Of a DNA stretch of 64,000 bases, positions 27,529 to 36,476 are shown piece after piece. The stretch is from contig VIEA01000002.1 of NCBI GenBank assembly GCA_008087055.1, positions 1 to 64,000 on the forward strand, in the 5' to 3' direction. The DNA comes from Gammaproteobacteria bacterium LSUCC0096. GTDB taxonomy: Bacteria; Pseudomonadota; Gammaproteobacteria; Pseudomonadales; Litorivicinaceae. Under the pieces are notes generated by a model. It was not told the origin of the DNA and searched no databases. It saw only the letters and a program-made list of their open reading frames with translations. Position 1 is the first letter of the stretch. Each line of letters begins with the position of its first letter. A program made the translations under genes and the position numbers.

Positions 27529-29027
27529 CATCGGCAGACGTTTTAAAACTTCTTGAATCAGAGGGACTTCCAGAGGGCTTAAAGGCATCGGTTATACAGC
27601 TATTTGAAGCGATTCAACAAGGACATACCGCACAGCAGTTATCCAATGAAGACACTGATTTATGGATACAGACTCTTGCTAAATCAGATCTCTCTACGCT
27701 ATTCGCTATCAACCATAGTGCTTTGCAAATTCGCCGTCACTTCGCACAAGAATCGCGAGTTGCTGAGGCGCTTAAGAAGCTATCGAGTCATCCTGCGCTC
27801 AACATCAGTATCGACCCGATGCAACTGATGCCACATGCCGATGCATCACAACAAAAAGCAATTACCGGTGCGGCAAGTCAACGCTTAGCCATTGTTACGG
27901 GTGGTCCAGGCACAGGGAAAACAACGACCGCAGCCGCCATTGTGGCTGCTAAGCGAACCCTATTCCAGAGACTGCCAAGGATATCGCTGGTCGCGCCAAC
28001 AGGAAAAGCGGCCGCCCGATTGACGGAGTCATTTCAAGCCGCTACGGCAAAAATGCCTCTGATTGAACTCGAACCTTTAGTGGCGACTACTATTCATCGA
28101 CAACTGAAAGAACTCAATTCAGCTGACATCGTGCTGGTCGATGAAGCATCGATGGTGTCGCTCGATTTGTTTGATCAATTACTGAAATCGCTGGCTGAGG
28201 ACGCACATCTGATCCTGATGGGGGACCCCAATCAATTAGCCAGTGTTGAAGCCGGCAGTATTCTCAAAGTCATCACCGAATCGAGTACGTTGTCCGGCCA
28301 TTGGTTCCAATTGACTCAACGCCATCGAATTCAAGGCCAGGAGGCTCTGGCACAACTGCAAGATCTTTGCTTATTGGGCGACTCCGATCGCTTTATTCAA
28401 GGTTTAAAGGATCTGGGTATATTTTGGGAATCTAAGCAACGGGTAGACCACCTGGAGCAAACGCTTCTCGCAGGATATCGAAAATACTTCGATGACATAC
28501 AACGGACTGTGGTCCCTGCGTCGCCCGACTTTCAATGCCTCACGGCGATTAGTGAAGGCACCGGGGGTCGGCGGATGATCAATCATCTCGCGCAAGCAGA
28601 AACTCAGCGTCTCGGCCTCAATGGTTTTGGGGAGCGGTTGTTAGTTACAGAAAACCAACCCGGGATCGGCGTGTTCAACGGGGACATTGGCGTGGTCATC
28701 GATGCCTTTGATTCAGGAAATCCGCGCGTTCAGTTCGACAACATCGATCAACCGCTTCGCAAAAATCAATTGGGTTCTGTTGAATCGGCCTGGGCTATTA
28801 GCATCCATCGATCCCAAGGATCTGAATATGAATCGGTATTGATTTGCTTACCTGAACCAGCGTCGATGAGTTCACGATTTAAACCCAGTCGTGAGCTTCT
28901 TTACACAGCGCTCACGAGAGCCAAGAAATCTGTGCAACTTTTTGCAACCGAAGCCATGATTGATCAAGCAATTTCTCGGAAAACTCAACGGGTGACTTGT
29001 TTAGACCACTTCTTGAATGTCTCTTGA
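27516..29027 (+). CDS. recD: Exodeoxyribonuclease V subunit RecD
   Basis: 503 residues, about 100 shorter than E. coli RecD. ATG 27516 is preferred because AGAGGA lies 9 bases upstream. It has Walker A (TGGPGTGKTTT, near residue 130), PTGKAAARLTESF, Walker B (VLVDEASMVSLDLF), GDPNQLASVEAG and the C-terminal SIHRSQGSEYESV and LLYTALTRAK motifs of superfamily 1B helicases. It is the fast 5'-3' motor of RecBCD. The start overlaps recB by 13 bases, indicating translational coupling. The shorter length appears to lie in the N-terminal domain and in spacer regions; all helicase motifs are retained. Confidence 0.94.
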   Translation: MHPMTSADVLKLLESEGLPEGLKASVIQLFEAIQQGHTAQQLSNEDTDLWIQTLAKSDLSTLFAINHSALQIRRHFAQESRVAEALKKLSSHPALNISIDPMQLMPHADASQQKAITGAASQRLAIVTGGPGTGKTTTAAAIVAAKRTLFQRLPRISLVAPTGKAAARLTESFQAATAKMPLIELEPLVATTIHRQLKELNSADIVLVDEASMVSLDLFDQLLKSLAEDAHLILMGDPNQLASVEAGSILKVITESSTLSGHWFQLTQRHRIQGQEALAQLQDLCLLGDSDRFIQGLKDLGIFWESKQRVDHLEQTLLAGYRKYFDDIQRTVVPASPDFQCLTAISEGTGGRRMINHLAQAETQRLGLNGFGERLLVTENQPGIGVFNGDIGVVIDAFDSGNPRVQFDNIDQPLRKNQLGSVESAWAISIHRSQGSEYESVLICLPEPASMSSRFKPSRELLYTALTRAKKSVQLFATEAMIDQAISRKTQRVTCLDHFLNVS

Positions 29028-29069
29028 CCATGTAGACTCAAAATCACAGATTAACAATAAGGAAGTGTT

Positions 29070-29462
29070 GTGGAGCTTGATGAACAGGATCCCAATCCGG
29101 AAGGCGAATTGATTCTTCGAGTCATTGCGCACCCACGGTTCACAAATGCACTAGGTGATATCTATGCAGGTTGGCTGTTAGACCAAATGGATCAAGCAGC
29201 TGCTCAGATTGCGATGAAAGCCAGTGGTGGTCGGTGCGCAACAGTATCACTTGATAACGTGGATTTTATTGCGCCTGTTCCAGTTGGATCTGAAGTCTCT
29301 ATTTACGGTGAGCTCGAGGATATCGGACGTTCATCGATGCAAATTCGAATCGAAGTCTGGATTACAGAACAAGGTGCTGAAAGCTACAAATCGACAGAGA
29401 CACGATTTGTATTCGTAGCAATTGATGCCAATGGACGAATTCGCCACGTTCCGGGTTCGTAG
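29070..29462 (+). CDS. Acyl-CoA thioesterase, YciA-like hotdog family
   Basis: 130 residues with a single hotdog domain. NALGDIYAGWLLDQMDQAAA corresponds to NANGDIFGGWLMSQMD of E. coli YciA, including the catalytic-type Asp. VDFIAPVPVGSEVSIYG, MQIRIEVW and KSTETRFVFVAID also match. It hydrolyses acyl-CoA esters in the cytoplasm, with substrate preference unknown here. GTG 29070 follows AAGGAAG. It may be read through from recD, 42 bases upstream, and its stop abuts convergent uvrD. Confidence 0.9.
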   Translation: MELDEQDPNPEGELILRVIAHPRFTNALGDIYAGWLLDQMDQAAAQIAMKASGGRCATVSLDNVDFIAPVPVGSEVSIYGELEDIGRSSMQIRIEVWITEQGAESYKSTETRFVFVAIDANGRIRHVPGS

Positions 29463-31649
29463 TTATCCGAGCGGGACAAGTTTCGCGTATTGAAGCACAA
29501 GCCACTTTTTCGAACCGTCATCAAAACGAACATGAACTTTCATTTGCGGTCCCGAGCCTTCAAAAGCCAAAATTGTGCCCTCTCCGAAAAGACCATGATC
29601 AACACGAGAGCCAATTCCTAAGCCCGTATCTTCTCCAAACGCATCATCATAATCCTGGAATCTGGGATGCCGATGCGGACGATCTACCGGGCGGGCGCCA
29701 AATGATGACGACACAAAAGGCCGACTGATTTGTGATTCAAGTCGAACTTCTTCGATACAGTCTTGAGGGATCTCTCGCACGAATCGACTGAGCAGACCAA
29801 AGTGATCACGACCATTCAATCGACGCGTCTCGGCATAAGTCACAACCAGATGCTGCATTGCTCGGGTGATGCCTACGTAGGCAAGCCGCCGCTCTTCCTC
29901 GAGACCACCGGCTGAATCGAGACTCATCACATGCGGAAACAGCTCCTCTTCAGCGCCCACTAAAAACACCCGAGGAAATTCTAGGCCCTTTGCGGAATGA
30001 AGCGTCATAAGCTGAACTGCATCGGCATCAGGATCTGCTTGAGTTTCACCTGCATCGAGACTTGCTTGAGACAAAAATTGGAGTAATACCGATGATTCTT
30101 CATCTTCGGGCTCAAACGCTCGGCATGCACTGACAAGTTCGTTTAAGTTATCGACACGCGCTTGGCCTCGCTCACCTTTCTCCGATCCGTGGTATGCAAG
30201 AAGACCTGTGGCATCGATCACATCACGCGCGAGATCAGATAATTCAAGATCAGTTGCTTTGCCATCGAGGTCATTAATTAAATCGATAAATGCGACAACA
30301 GCGGTTTTCGCTCGACCACTTAATCCGTCACCGCGCGTTAACTGAAGGGCTGCATCCCATAATCCTTTGCCTTCATCTCGCGCAGTTTCCCGAATCTGCT
30401 CAACGGTTCGCTCACCAATGCCTCGAGGCGGGACATTGATGATGCGCTCGAAAGCAGTGTCATCGAATCGGTTTTGAATCAGCCGCAGATACATCAACGC
30501 ATTTTTGATTTCGAGCCGCTCATAGAAACGTTGGCCACCATAGATCCGATATGGAATGCCTGCGCGCAGCAAAGCATCTTCAAGAACTCGCGACTGGGCA
30601 TTACTGCGATAAAGAATGGCCTGCTCTCCATATAAGCCACCTTGATCAACATGCTGGCTGATGCGATTGGCAACAAATCGCGCTTCATCTTGCTCATTGA
30701 AAGCGGCATAGAGCTGGATCGGAGTCCCTGCACCTTGGTCGGTCCACAACTCTTTTCCAAGGCGGCCTGAATTGTTCGCAATTACCGCGTTGGCTGCCTT
30801 TAAGATAACGTCTGTGGATCGATAGTTTTGTTCTAATCGAATCGTGGTAACCGGTGCGAAGTCAGATTCATACCGATGAATATTCTCAATCCGTGCTCCA
30901 CGCCAAGCATAGATAGACTGATCATCATCTCCAACGGCCATCACATGGGTATTCGAGCCGGCCAATAACCGGATCCAGGCATACTGAATCGTATTGGTAT
31001 CTTGAAACTCGTCGATAAGTAAATGACGGAAACGGTCCTGATAATGTCTTAAAAGCTCTGATTTGTTTTGAAGTGTCTCGAATGTACGCAATAAGAGCTC
31101 TCCAAAATCAACGAGATTTTGTGCATTACACCGTGCGTCATACTCCGCATACAAACGGATCAGCATGTCGTTGTAATAATCACGACCTGTTTGCAAGTGA
31201 TGCGGCCGCTGCCCCTCATCTTTGCAACTATTAATGAATCCAGCTACGGCGCGCGGCTTGAACTTCGCATCATCCAACTGAAGATCTGCGATAATGCGTT
31301 TAAGCATTCGCTGCTGATCATCAGAATCAAGAATCAGGAATTGCTCAATCAAACCCGCATCTCGCCAATGCGCTCTTAGGAATCGGTGAGCTAATCCATG
31401 AAATGTCCCAACCCACATCGTGTGAAGCGATCGGCCAAGCGTTCCCTCAAGCCGCTCGCGCATCTCGCGCGCTGCCTTATTCGTGAACGTTACTGCCATC
31501 AGTGCGTGGGGAGACAGCCCTTGGTCGCGCATCAAGAACGCCATACGCTCAACAAGCACACGCGTCTTTCCAGATCCTGCACCAGCAATGACCAGTAGAT
31601 TGGATTCAGGTGCCGTGACCGCCTGATGCTGAGGAGAATTTAATTGCAT
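29463..31649 (-). CDS. uvrD: DNA helicase II, UvrD
   Basis: 728 residues (E. coli 720) from ATG 31649; this start places QLNSPQHQAVTAPESNLLV where E. coli has the equivalent N-terminal Q-motif. Superfamily 1A motifs include AGAGSGKT, TFTNKAAREMRERL, LLIDEFQDTNTIQY, GDDDQSIYAWRGA, QNYRST, LMTLHSAKGLEFP and YVGITRAM. The C-terminal Tudor-like segment (GIGSRVDHGLFGEGTILAFEGSG) is the UvrD/PcrA type. It unwinds DNA in mismatch and nucleotide excision repair. A longer in-frame start exists at 31715 but is not conserved. The chosen ATG lacks a clear ribosome-binding site. Confidence 0.95.
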   Translation of the reverse strand: MQLNSPQHQAVTAPESNLLVIAGAGSGKTRVLVERMAFLMRDQGLSPHALMAVTFTNKAAREMRERLEGTLGRSLHTMWVGTFHGLAHRFLRAHWRDAGLIEQFLILDSDDQQRMLKRIIADLQLDDAKFKPRAVAGFINSCKDEGQRPHHLQTGRDYYNDMLIRLYAEYDARCNAQNLVDFGELLLRTFETLQNKSELLRHYQDRFRHLLIDEFQDTNTIQYAWIRLLAGSNTHVMAVGDDDQSIYAWRGARIENIHRYESDFAPVTTIRLEQNYRSTDVILKAANAVIANNSGRLGKELWTDQGAGTPIQLYAAFNEQDEARFVANRISQHVDQGGLYGEQAILYRSNAQSRVLEDALLRAGIPYRIYGGQRFYERLEIKNALMYLRLIQNRFDDTAFERIINVPPRGIGERTVEQIRETARDEGKGLWDAALQLTRGDGLSGRAKTAVVAFIDLINDLDGKATDLELSDLARDVIDATGLLAYHGSEKGERGQARVDNLNELVSACRAFEPEDEESSVLLQFLSQASLDAGETQADPDADAVQLMTLHSAKGLEFPRVFLVGAEEELFPHVMSLDSAGGLEEERRLAYVGITRAMQHLVVTYAETRRLNGRDHFGLLSRFVREIPQDCIEEVRLESQISRPFVSSSFGARPVDRPHRHPRFQDYDDAFGEDTGLGIGSRVDHGLFGEGTILAFEGSGPQMKVHVRFDDGSKKWLVLQYAKLVPLG

Positions 31650-31878
31650 GCCAAGAGTGTAACGGGTTTTAGCATCTGGGCGAACGCTGTTTATACGCGA
31701 ATGGTTCTTATTCAAATAAGTAAATGAATTATCGAAACTTTTATAGAGAAAATTTATCGAACTTATTTATAAATACACTTGGAATTAAATTACACCCGTC
31801 CCCATACTCATCATCGACACCGGTAATTCGGTGCCACATTAATGTGAAAAACGCATGACTCTTTAAAGGAGAAATCAC

Positions 31879-32310
31879 ATGCAATTGAAGGGTACAAAAA
31901 CTGAAGAAAGCTTGAAGGCTGCCTTCGCTGGCGAGTCTAAAGCAAACCGTCGTTACCTCTACTTCGCAAACATGGCGGACATCGAAGGCGCTCCAGAAGT
32001 TGCTAACGTATTCCGTAACACTGCAGAAGGTGAGACTGGTCACGCACACGGCCACATGGAATACCTCATCCAGGGTGGGTCAGGTGATCCTGAAACTGGT
32101 CTGGCTGCTGGAAACGTTGCTGAAGCTCTTGAGTCTGCAATCGCAGGTGAAACTCACGAGTACACAGATATGTATCCAGGCATGGCTAAAGCTGCACGTG
32201 AAGAAGGCTTCGACGAAATCGCTGATTGGTTCGAAACTCTTGCGAAAGCAGAGCGTAGCCACGCGAATAAGTTCCAGAAGACGCTGGATGCGTACAAAGC
32301 AGAAGCTTAA
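31879..32310 (+). CDS. Rubrerythrin (erythrin-type, without rubredoxin domain)
   Basis: 143 residues forming only the four-helix di-iron domain. Ligand motifs are visible: [42 protein letters not shown] and [12 protein letters not shown], giving the expected Glu and ExxH ligands. There is no C-terminal rubredoxin CxxC pair, so an external electron donor would be needed. Family members reduce peroxide. It has a strong AAAGGAG site, codon use looks adapted to high expression, and a strong terminator follows. It is the first of three genes with a CCG-domain Fe-S protein and a DUF3501 protein, a grouping I recall from other proteobacteria. Confidence 0.93.
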   Translation: MQLKGTKTEESLKAAFAGESKANRRYLYFANMADIEGAPEVANVFRNTAEGETGHAHGHMEYLIQGGSGDPETGLAAGNVAEALESAIAGETHEYTDMYPGMAKAAREEGFDEIADWFETLAKAERSHANKFQKTLDAYKAEA

Positions 32311-32322
32311 ATCGCTCGAAGA

Positions 32323-32344
32323 CCAGGGGTTCGCCCCTGGTTTT
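32323..32344 (+). terminator. Intrinsic terminator after rubrerythrin
   Basis: CCAGGGG TTCG CCCCTGG forms a 7-base-pair GC-rich stem closed by a stable TTCG tetraloop and followed by TTTT. The next gene starts about 20 bases later, so some readthrough or a cap on downstream expression is likely. Confidence 0.85.
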
Positions 32345-32364
32345 CATCCCCCACGGAGAAAATG

Positions 32365-33720
32365 ATGGCGACAGAAACAAAACGCGAAGGCAATCTCGAA
32401 GCCCCAACGCGTCACCCAATTGATTGGAAGAACCCCGAGTATTACGACGAAGAGAAACTCAACGCCGAGCTCGAGCGCGTGTTTGATATCTGTCATGGAT
32501 GTCGCCGCTGTTTGAGTTTGTGTAACTCATTCCCAACGCTGTTTGACTTGATCGACGACAGCGAAACAATGGAAGTGGATGGCGTTGCTAAAGAAGACTA
32601 CGTCAAAGTCATCGACGAATGCTATCTCTGTGACATGTGTTACATGGCCAAATGTCCATACGTGCCACCACACTCATTTAATGTCGATTTCCCACATTTG
32701 ATGCTCCAAGCAAAAGCAGTTAAGCATCAAAAAGAAGGTATGCCTGCTCGAGACAAAATTCTGTCAGACACAGACGGACTTGGAAAACTCGCCGGCATCC
32801 CAGTTGTCACTGAAACAGTCAATGCTGTGAACCAGTGGAAACCTGTTCGCAAAGCAGTACAAAGCATATTAGGCGTTCACGAAAACGCATGGTTACCTGA
32901 GTTTGCGCCGAAAAAGCTACGTCAAATGATCAAGCAGTCCAAAGCTGTTGAGATCAAAGACGGTGAGCGTACCCCAGGTAAAGTAGCGATCTTTGCGACC
33001 TGCTACATCAACTACAACGAGCCTGGTATCGGCACGGATATGATTAAGGTTCTAGAGCACAACCATATTCCATGGGTTGTTGCCGAGAAAGAAGTTTGTT
33101 GCGGTATGCCAAAGCTTGAACAAGGTGATCTTGAGGCGGTTGATCGCCTGAAGCGAGTCAATATTCCACACCTCGCGAAGCTTGCTCGTGAAGGCTACGC
33201 AATTATGGCGGGCGTCCCATCGTGTACTTTGATGTTTAAGCAAGAAATCCCGCTGATGTATCCGGACGACCCAGATGTACAGGCTGTTAAAGAGGCTTTC
33301 TGGGATCCGTTCGATTACTTCATCGCACGTGTTAAAGACGGCTTAATGAGTACTGATTTTAAAACAGGTCTGGGTACTGTCTCGTATCAGGCTCCATGTC
33401 ATGGACGCGTCCAGAACATCGGTAAGAAAACAGAAGAATTCTTGAAGATGATTCCTGACACAGAAGTCAAAACGACTGAACGCTGTTCAGGTCATGCAGG
33501 CACCTATGGCGTAAAGAAAGAGTTCCATGAGACATCGATGAAAATCGGTAAGCCAGTATTCCGGACCATGAATGATCAGAACCCTGATTACATTTCGAGT
33601 GACTGTCCACTTGGTGGACACCACATCGCCCAAGGTATCCGTGAAAACCACGGAAATGAACCCTCTTTAGCGCACCCACTGTCACTGGTCGCTAAAGCTT
33701 ACGGACTGAACGAGGAGTAA
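32365..33720 (+). CDS. Heterodisulfide reductase-like Fe-S protein (CCG domain)
   Basis: 451 residues from the second of two adjacent ATGs (GGAG lies 6 bases upstream). Two 4Fe-4S motifs stand near the N-terminus: CHGCRRCLSLC and CYLCDMCYMAKCP. Two cysteine-rich CCG-type domains follow, marked by VCCGMPK and, in altered form, RCSGHAGTYG, with ATCYINYNEPGIG and APCHGR as their leading parts. The architecture matches GlpC/HdrD-like electron-transfer proteins. It has no FAD partner here. The neighbours rubrerythrin and DUF3501 suggest it passes electrons in a peroxide-detoxifying or redox-sensing system. That role is inferred; the true substrate is unknown. Confidence 0.85.
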   Translation: MATETKREGNLEAPTRHPIDWKNPEYYDEEKLNAELERVFDICHGCRRCLSLCNSFPTLFDLIDDSETMEVDGVAKEDYVKVIDECYLCDMCYMAKCPYVPPHSFNVDFPHLMLQAKAVKHQKEGMPARDKILSDTDGLGKLAGIPVVTETVNAVNQWKPVRKAVQSILGVHENAWLPEFAPKKLRQMIKQSKAVEIKDGERTPGKVAIFATCYINYNEPGIGTDMIKVLEHNHIPWVVAEKEVCCGMPKLEQGDLEAVDRLKRVNIPHLAKLAREGYAIMAGVPSCTLMFKQEIPLMYPDDPDVQAVKEAFWDPFDYFIARVKDGLMSTDFKTGLGTVSYQAPCHGRVQNIGKKTEEFLKMIPDTEVKTTERCSGHAGTYGVKKEFHETSMKIGKPVFRTMNDQNPDYISSDCPLGGHHIAQGIRENHGNEPSLAHPLSLVAKAYGLNEE

Positions 33721-33722
33721 TT

Positions 33723-34307
33723 ATGACTAAGATTGCACGTAACTCCCTGCTGTCTTTGGAAGAGTACGCCAAGCAGCGCCCTGAAATCCGCTCTGAAGCG
33801 ATGCGCTTAAAGCGCATCCGCAGCGTTTTCATCGGCCCAAATATGACGTTGCAGTTCGAAAACGAAGCAACGATTCGGTATCAAGTACAAGAAATGCTCC
33901 GCATTGAGAAGACGTTTGAAGAAGACGGCATCATGGACGAGCTTGAGGCTTACAACCCGCTCATTCCAGATGGCACTAACCTCAAATGCACTCAGATGAT
34001 TGAGTTCCCTGACGAAGAAGAGCGCAAGGTGAAACTTGCTGAATTGGTTGACGTTGAAAATAGAACGTACATTCAGGTGCAAGGCTTTGACCGCGTTTAC
34101 GCGATTGCAGATGAAGATCTCGAACGCGCCAATTCAGAAAAGACGAGCTCAGTCCATTTCTCACGCTTTGAGTTCACGACTGACATGATCGCAGCAATCA
34201 AAAACGGTGCTGCTATTGCAATGGGATCAGACCACCCCAACTACAACTACCGTGTTGATGAGATCGATCCTGAGACTCAAGGTTCTCTCATCGAAGACTT
34301 TGCATAA
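33723..34307 (+). CDS. DUF3501 family protein
   Basis: 194 residues, no signal peptide or membrane segment. It begins with RNSLLSLEEYAKQRPEIRSEAMRLKR and contains RSVFIGPNMTLQFENEATIRYQVQEMLR and FELTTD-type segments, which I recognise as the DUF3501 family. The family has no established function and regularly lies beside rubrerythrin and a CCG-domain Fe-S protein, exactly as here. It starts 2 bases after the Fe-S gene, so the two are co-translated. A terminator follows. No cysteine pair or known catalytic motif is visible. Confidence 0.85.
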   Translation: MTKIARNSLLSLEEYAKQRPEIRSEAMRLKRIRSVFIGPNMTLQFENEATIRYQVQEMLRIEKTFEEDGIMDELEAYNPLIPDGTNLKCTQMIEFPDEEERKVKLAELVDVENRTYIQVQGFDRVYAIADEDLERANSEKTSSVHFSRFEFTTDMIAAIKNGAAIAMGSDHPNYNYRVDEIDPETQGSLIEDFA

Positions 34308-34327
34308 TCGAGTACTCCTAGTGAATG

Positions 34328-34354
34328 GCCCGGCCTATGGTCGGGCTTTTTTTT
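34328..34354 (+). terminator. Intrinsic terminator after the DUF3501 gene
   Basis: GCCCGGCC TAT GGTCGGGC forms an 8-base-pair stem with one G-T wobble pair, followed by eight T residues. It is a convincing strong terminator that separates the rubrerythrin cluster from the ABC importer. Confidence 0.9.
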
Positions 34355-34447
34355 GCCCTAATGACACGGCGTGACTCGAAAAATGGAGCAAAAACCCATA
34401 CAGTCTGTTAGCAGCCTTCTGAAGATAAGGTCCCTACGGAGAAAATT

Positions 34448-35644
34448 ATGAAAAAAACTGCACTCGCTATGGCAACTGCTGCCATTCTCGGTTCTTCTCT
34501 CGCGTTGGCCGGCGGTCACGCGAAATCTGTCAAACTCGGTGTTGTACTCGGCTTTACTGGCCCTGCTGAATCACTTGCTGAATCCATGGCGCGTGGCGCT
34601 GAACTCGCAATGAAAGAAGTTTCTGCATCCAAGCTTTTACTTGACGGCGCAACGGTCAGCCATGTCCGCGCAGACTCAACGTGTGTCGATGCTTCAGCGG
34701 CTGCGGCTGCGGCAGAACGGGTGATTGCATCAGATAAAGTTGATGCGATTATTGGCGCTCTTTGCTCTGGTGCGACGATCTCGATCCTCCAAAACGTTGC
34801 AATGCCAAAAGGGGTTTTGCTGTTCTCGCCATCAGCGACATCGCCAGCACTCTCGACACTTGAAGATAACGATCTCTTCTTCCGCGCATCACCATCTGAT
34901 GCCCGTCAAGGTCAAGTAATTTCAGAAGTACTCCAGGAAAAGGGTATTAAATCGATCGCCATGACCTATACCAATAACGACTACGGAAAGGGTTTGGCTG
35001 ATTCGATCCAATCAAACTTTGAAGCTTTAGGCGGTAAGGTTACAATCAATACACCTCACGAAGATGGTAAAGGTGATTACGGCGCTGAAGTCGGTGCATT
35101 AGCCCAAGCAGGTGGCGACATTTTAGTGGTTGTTGGCTACCTTGACCAAGGCGGCAAGGGAATCATTCAATCATCATTAGACGCTGGTGCGTTTGATCAG
35201 TTCTTCCTTCCTGATGCCATGATTGGCGATAGCCTCGTGCAAGCAATTGGCCCTGATTTGAATGGTTCAATTGGTACGGTTCCTGGAACTGATTCAAATG
35301 GTGCTCAAATCTATGCTGATCTTGCGAAAAAAGATGGCTTTGAAGCAGGTCCATATTCGCCTGAAGCATACGATGCAGCTGCATTGACTCTTCTTGCGAT
35401 GCAAGCAGCGAACTCAAAAGACAGCAATGCTGTCAAAGCAAAAATCTTTGATGTTGCAAACGCTCCTGGCACAAAAATTCTTCCCGGTGAGCTTGCTAAA
35501 GGTCTTCAGATCTTGAAAGACGGCGGTCAAATCGACTATGTCGGTGCAACAGCTGTTGAGTTAATCGGGGCAGGCGAATCAGCCGGTAGCTACCGTGAAA
35601 TTCTCGTCAAAGACGGTAAAAACACAACGGTTCGCTACCGCTAA
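34448..35644 (+). CDS. Branched-chain amino acid-type ABC transporter substrate-binding protein
   Basis: 398 residues with a signal peptide (KKTALAMATAAILGSSLALA). The mature part is a type I periplasmic binding protein of the LivJ/LivK family: KLGVVLGFTGP, MARGAELAMKE, and the cysteine pair STCVD / ALCSGA equivalent to the disulfide of E. coli LivJ. It binds a polar small molecule, probably an amino acid or amide, for import by the four genes downstream. The ligand cannot be assigned; amide and urea binders share this fold. It has a GGAG site and is followed by a terminator-like hairpin that should favour its expression over the membrane parts. Confidence 0.88.
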   Translation: MKKTALAMATAAILGSSLALAGGHAKSVKLGVVLGFTGPAESLAESMARGAELAMKEVSASKLLLDGATVSHVRADSTCVDASAAAAAAERVIASDKVDAIIGALCSGATISILQNVAMPKGVLLFSPSATSPALSTLEDNDLFFRASPSDARQGQVISEVLQEKGIKSIAMTYTNNDYGKGLADSIQSNFEALGGKVTINTPHEDGKGDYGAEVGALAQAGGDILVVVGYLDQGGKGIIQSSLDAGAFDQFFLPDAMIGDSLVQAIGPDLNGSIGTVPGTDSNGAQIYADLAKKDGFEAGPYSPEAYDAAALTLLAMQAANSKDSNAVKAKIFDVANAPGTKILPGELAKGLQILKDGGQIDYVGATAVELIGAGESAGSYREILVKDGKNTTVRYR

Positions 35645-35654
35645 TCGTTGATTC

Positions 35655-35691
35655 AAAAGCGGCGTAGGGGCACCCTCTGCGCCGCTTTTTT
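35655..35691 (+). terminator. Hairpin/terminator between the binding-protein and ATPase genes
   Basis: AAAAGCGGCG...CGCCGCTTTTTT flanks TAGGGG CAC CCTCTG, giving a long stem with one imperfection and a run of six T. It looks like a strong terminator, yet the remaining transporter genes follow 14 bases later on the same strand. It probably acts as a partial terminator giving excess binding protein. Confidence 0.85.
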
Positions 35692-35704
35692 GTGATGTAA
35701 GCTC

Positions 35705-36475
35705 ATGATTGTTGTAGAAAATTTGCACAAACGCTTCGGCGGTGTTCATGCCGTTAATGGAGCAAGCCTCTCGATTCAGCCAGGGTCTATCACTGGCCTG
35801 ATCGGGCCAAATGGTGCTGGTAAGACAACCTTATTCAACGTCATTGCAGGTTTATATCAACCGACCTCTGGGAAGGTTCTCCTTGATGGAGAAGACATCA
35901 CGGGATTAAAGCCGCACGAACTATTCCACAAAGGTGTGCTACGTACTTTCCAACTTGCCCATGAATTTTCAACACTGACTGTCCGTGACAACCTGATGAT
36001 GGTTCCACCGAACCAGGCAGGTGAAAGTCTATTAAATACTTGGTTTAAACCAGGCCTTGTTAAAGGACACGAAGAAGAAGTTCGAGCGAAGGCTGATGAA
36101 GTTATCCGCTTCCTCGAAATTGAACATGTTGCCAACGAATTCGCTGGCAATCTCTCCGGTGGTCAGAAAAAGTTGCTAGAGCTTGGCCGAACCATGATGG
36201 TCGATGCAAAAATCGTATTTCTTGATGAAGTTGGCGCAGGTGTGAACCGAACGCTACTGCATAAAATTGGCGATGCCATTATCAAGCTAAATGAGGAACG
36301 TAATTACACGTTTTGCCTCATCGAACACGATATGGAATTTGTTGCTCGTCTATGTGATCCAGTGATCTGTATGGCTGAAGGAGCTGTCCTCGCTGAAGGT
36401 ACGATCGATGAGGTCAAAAATAATGAGCAGGTCATTGAGGCCTATCTCGGTACTGGATTGAAACACAAAAAATAA
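35705..36475 (+). CDS. ABC transporter ATP-binding protein, LivG-like
   Basis: 256 residues. Walker A is GLIGPNGAGKTTLF, the signature LSGGQKKLLELGR, the Q-loop and ARTFQ-type segment LRTFQLAHEF, and the switch region LIEHDMEFV. Length and the loop GESLLNTWFKPG fit the LivG type. The Walker B end reads FLDEVGAGVNRTL where family members normally have a Pro and AGLN; the DE pair needed for ATP hydrolysis is kept. It works with the LivF-like ATPase encoded next door. Confidence 0.9.
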   Translation: MIVVENLHKRFGGVHAVNGASLSIQPGSITGLIGPNGAGKTTLFNVIAGLYQPTSGKVLLDGEDITGLKPHELFHKGVLRTFQLAHEFSTLTVRDNLMMVPPNQAGESLLNTWFKPGLVKGHEEEVRAKADEVIRFLEIEHVANEFAGNLSGGQKKLLELGRTMMVDAKIVFLDEVGAGVNRTLLHKIGDAIIKLNEERNYTFCLIEHDMEFVARLCDPVICMAEGAVLAEGTIDEVKNNEQVIEAYLGTGLKHKK

Positions 36476-36476
36476 G

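Noticed and set aside
31650-31720. LexA (SOS) box upstream of uvrD
   Set aside because: Only a half-site (ATAAACAG) is present; the opposite CTGT half at the right spacing is missing.
31764-31775. ATTTATAAAT palindrome upstream of rubrerythrin as an operator
   Set aside because: Short, purely AT palindromes are expected by chance in AT-rich leaders and no matching regulator is nearby.
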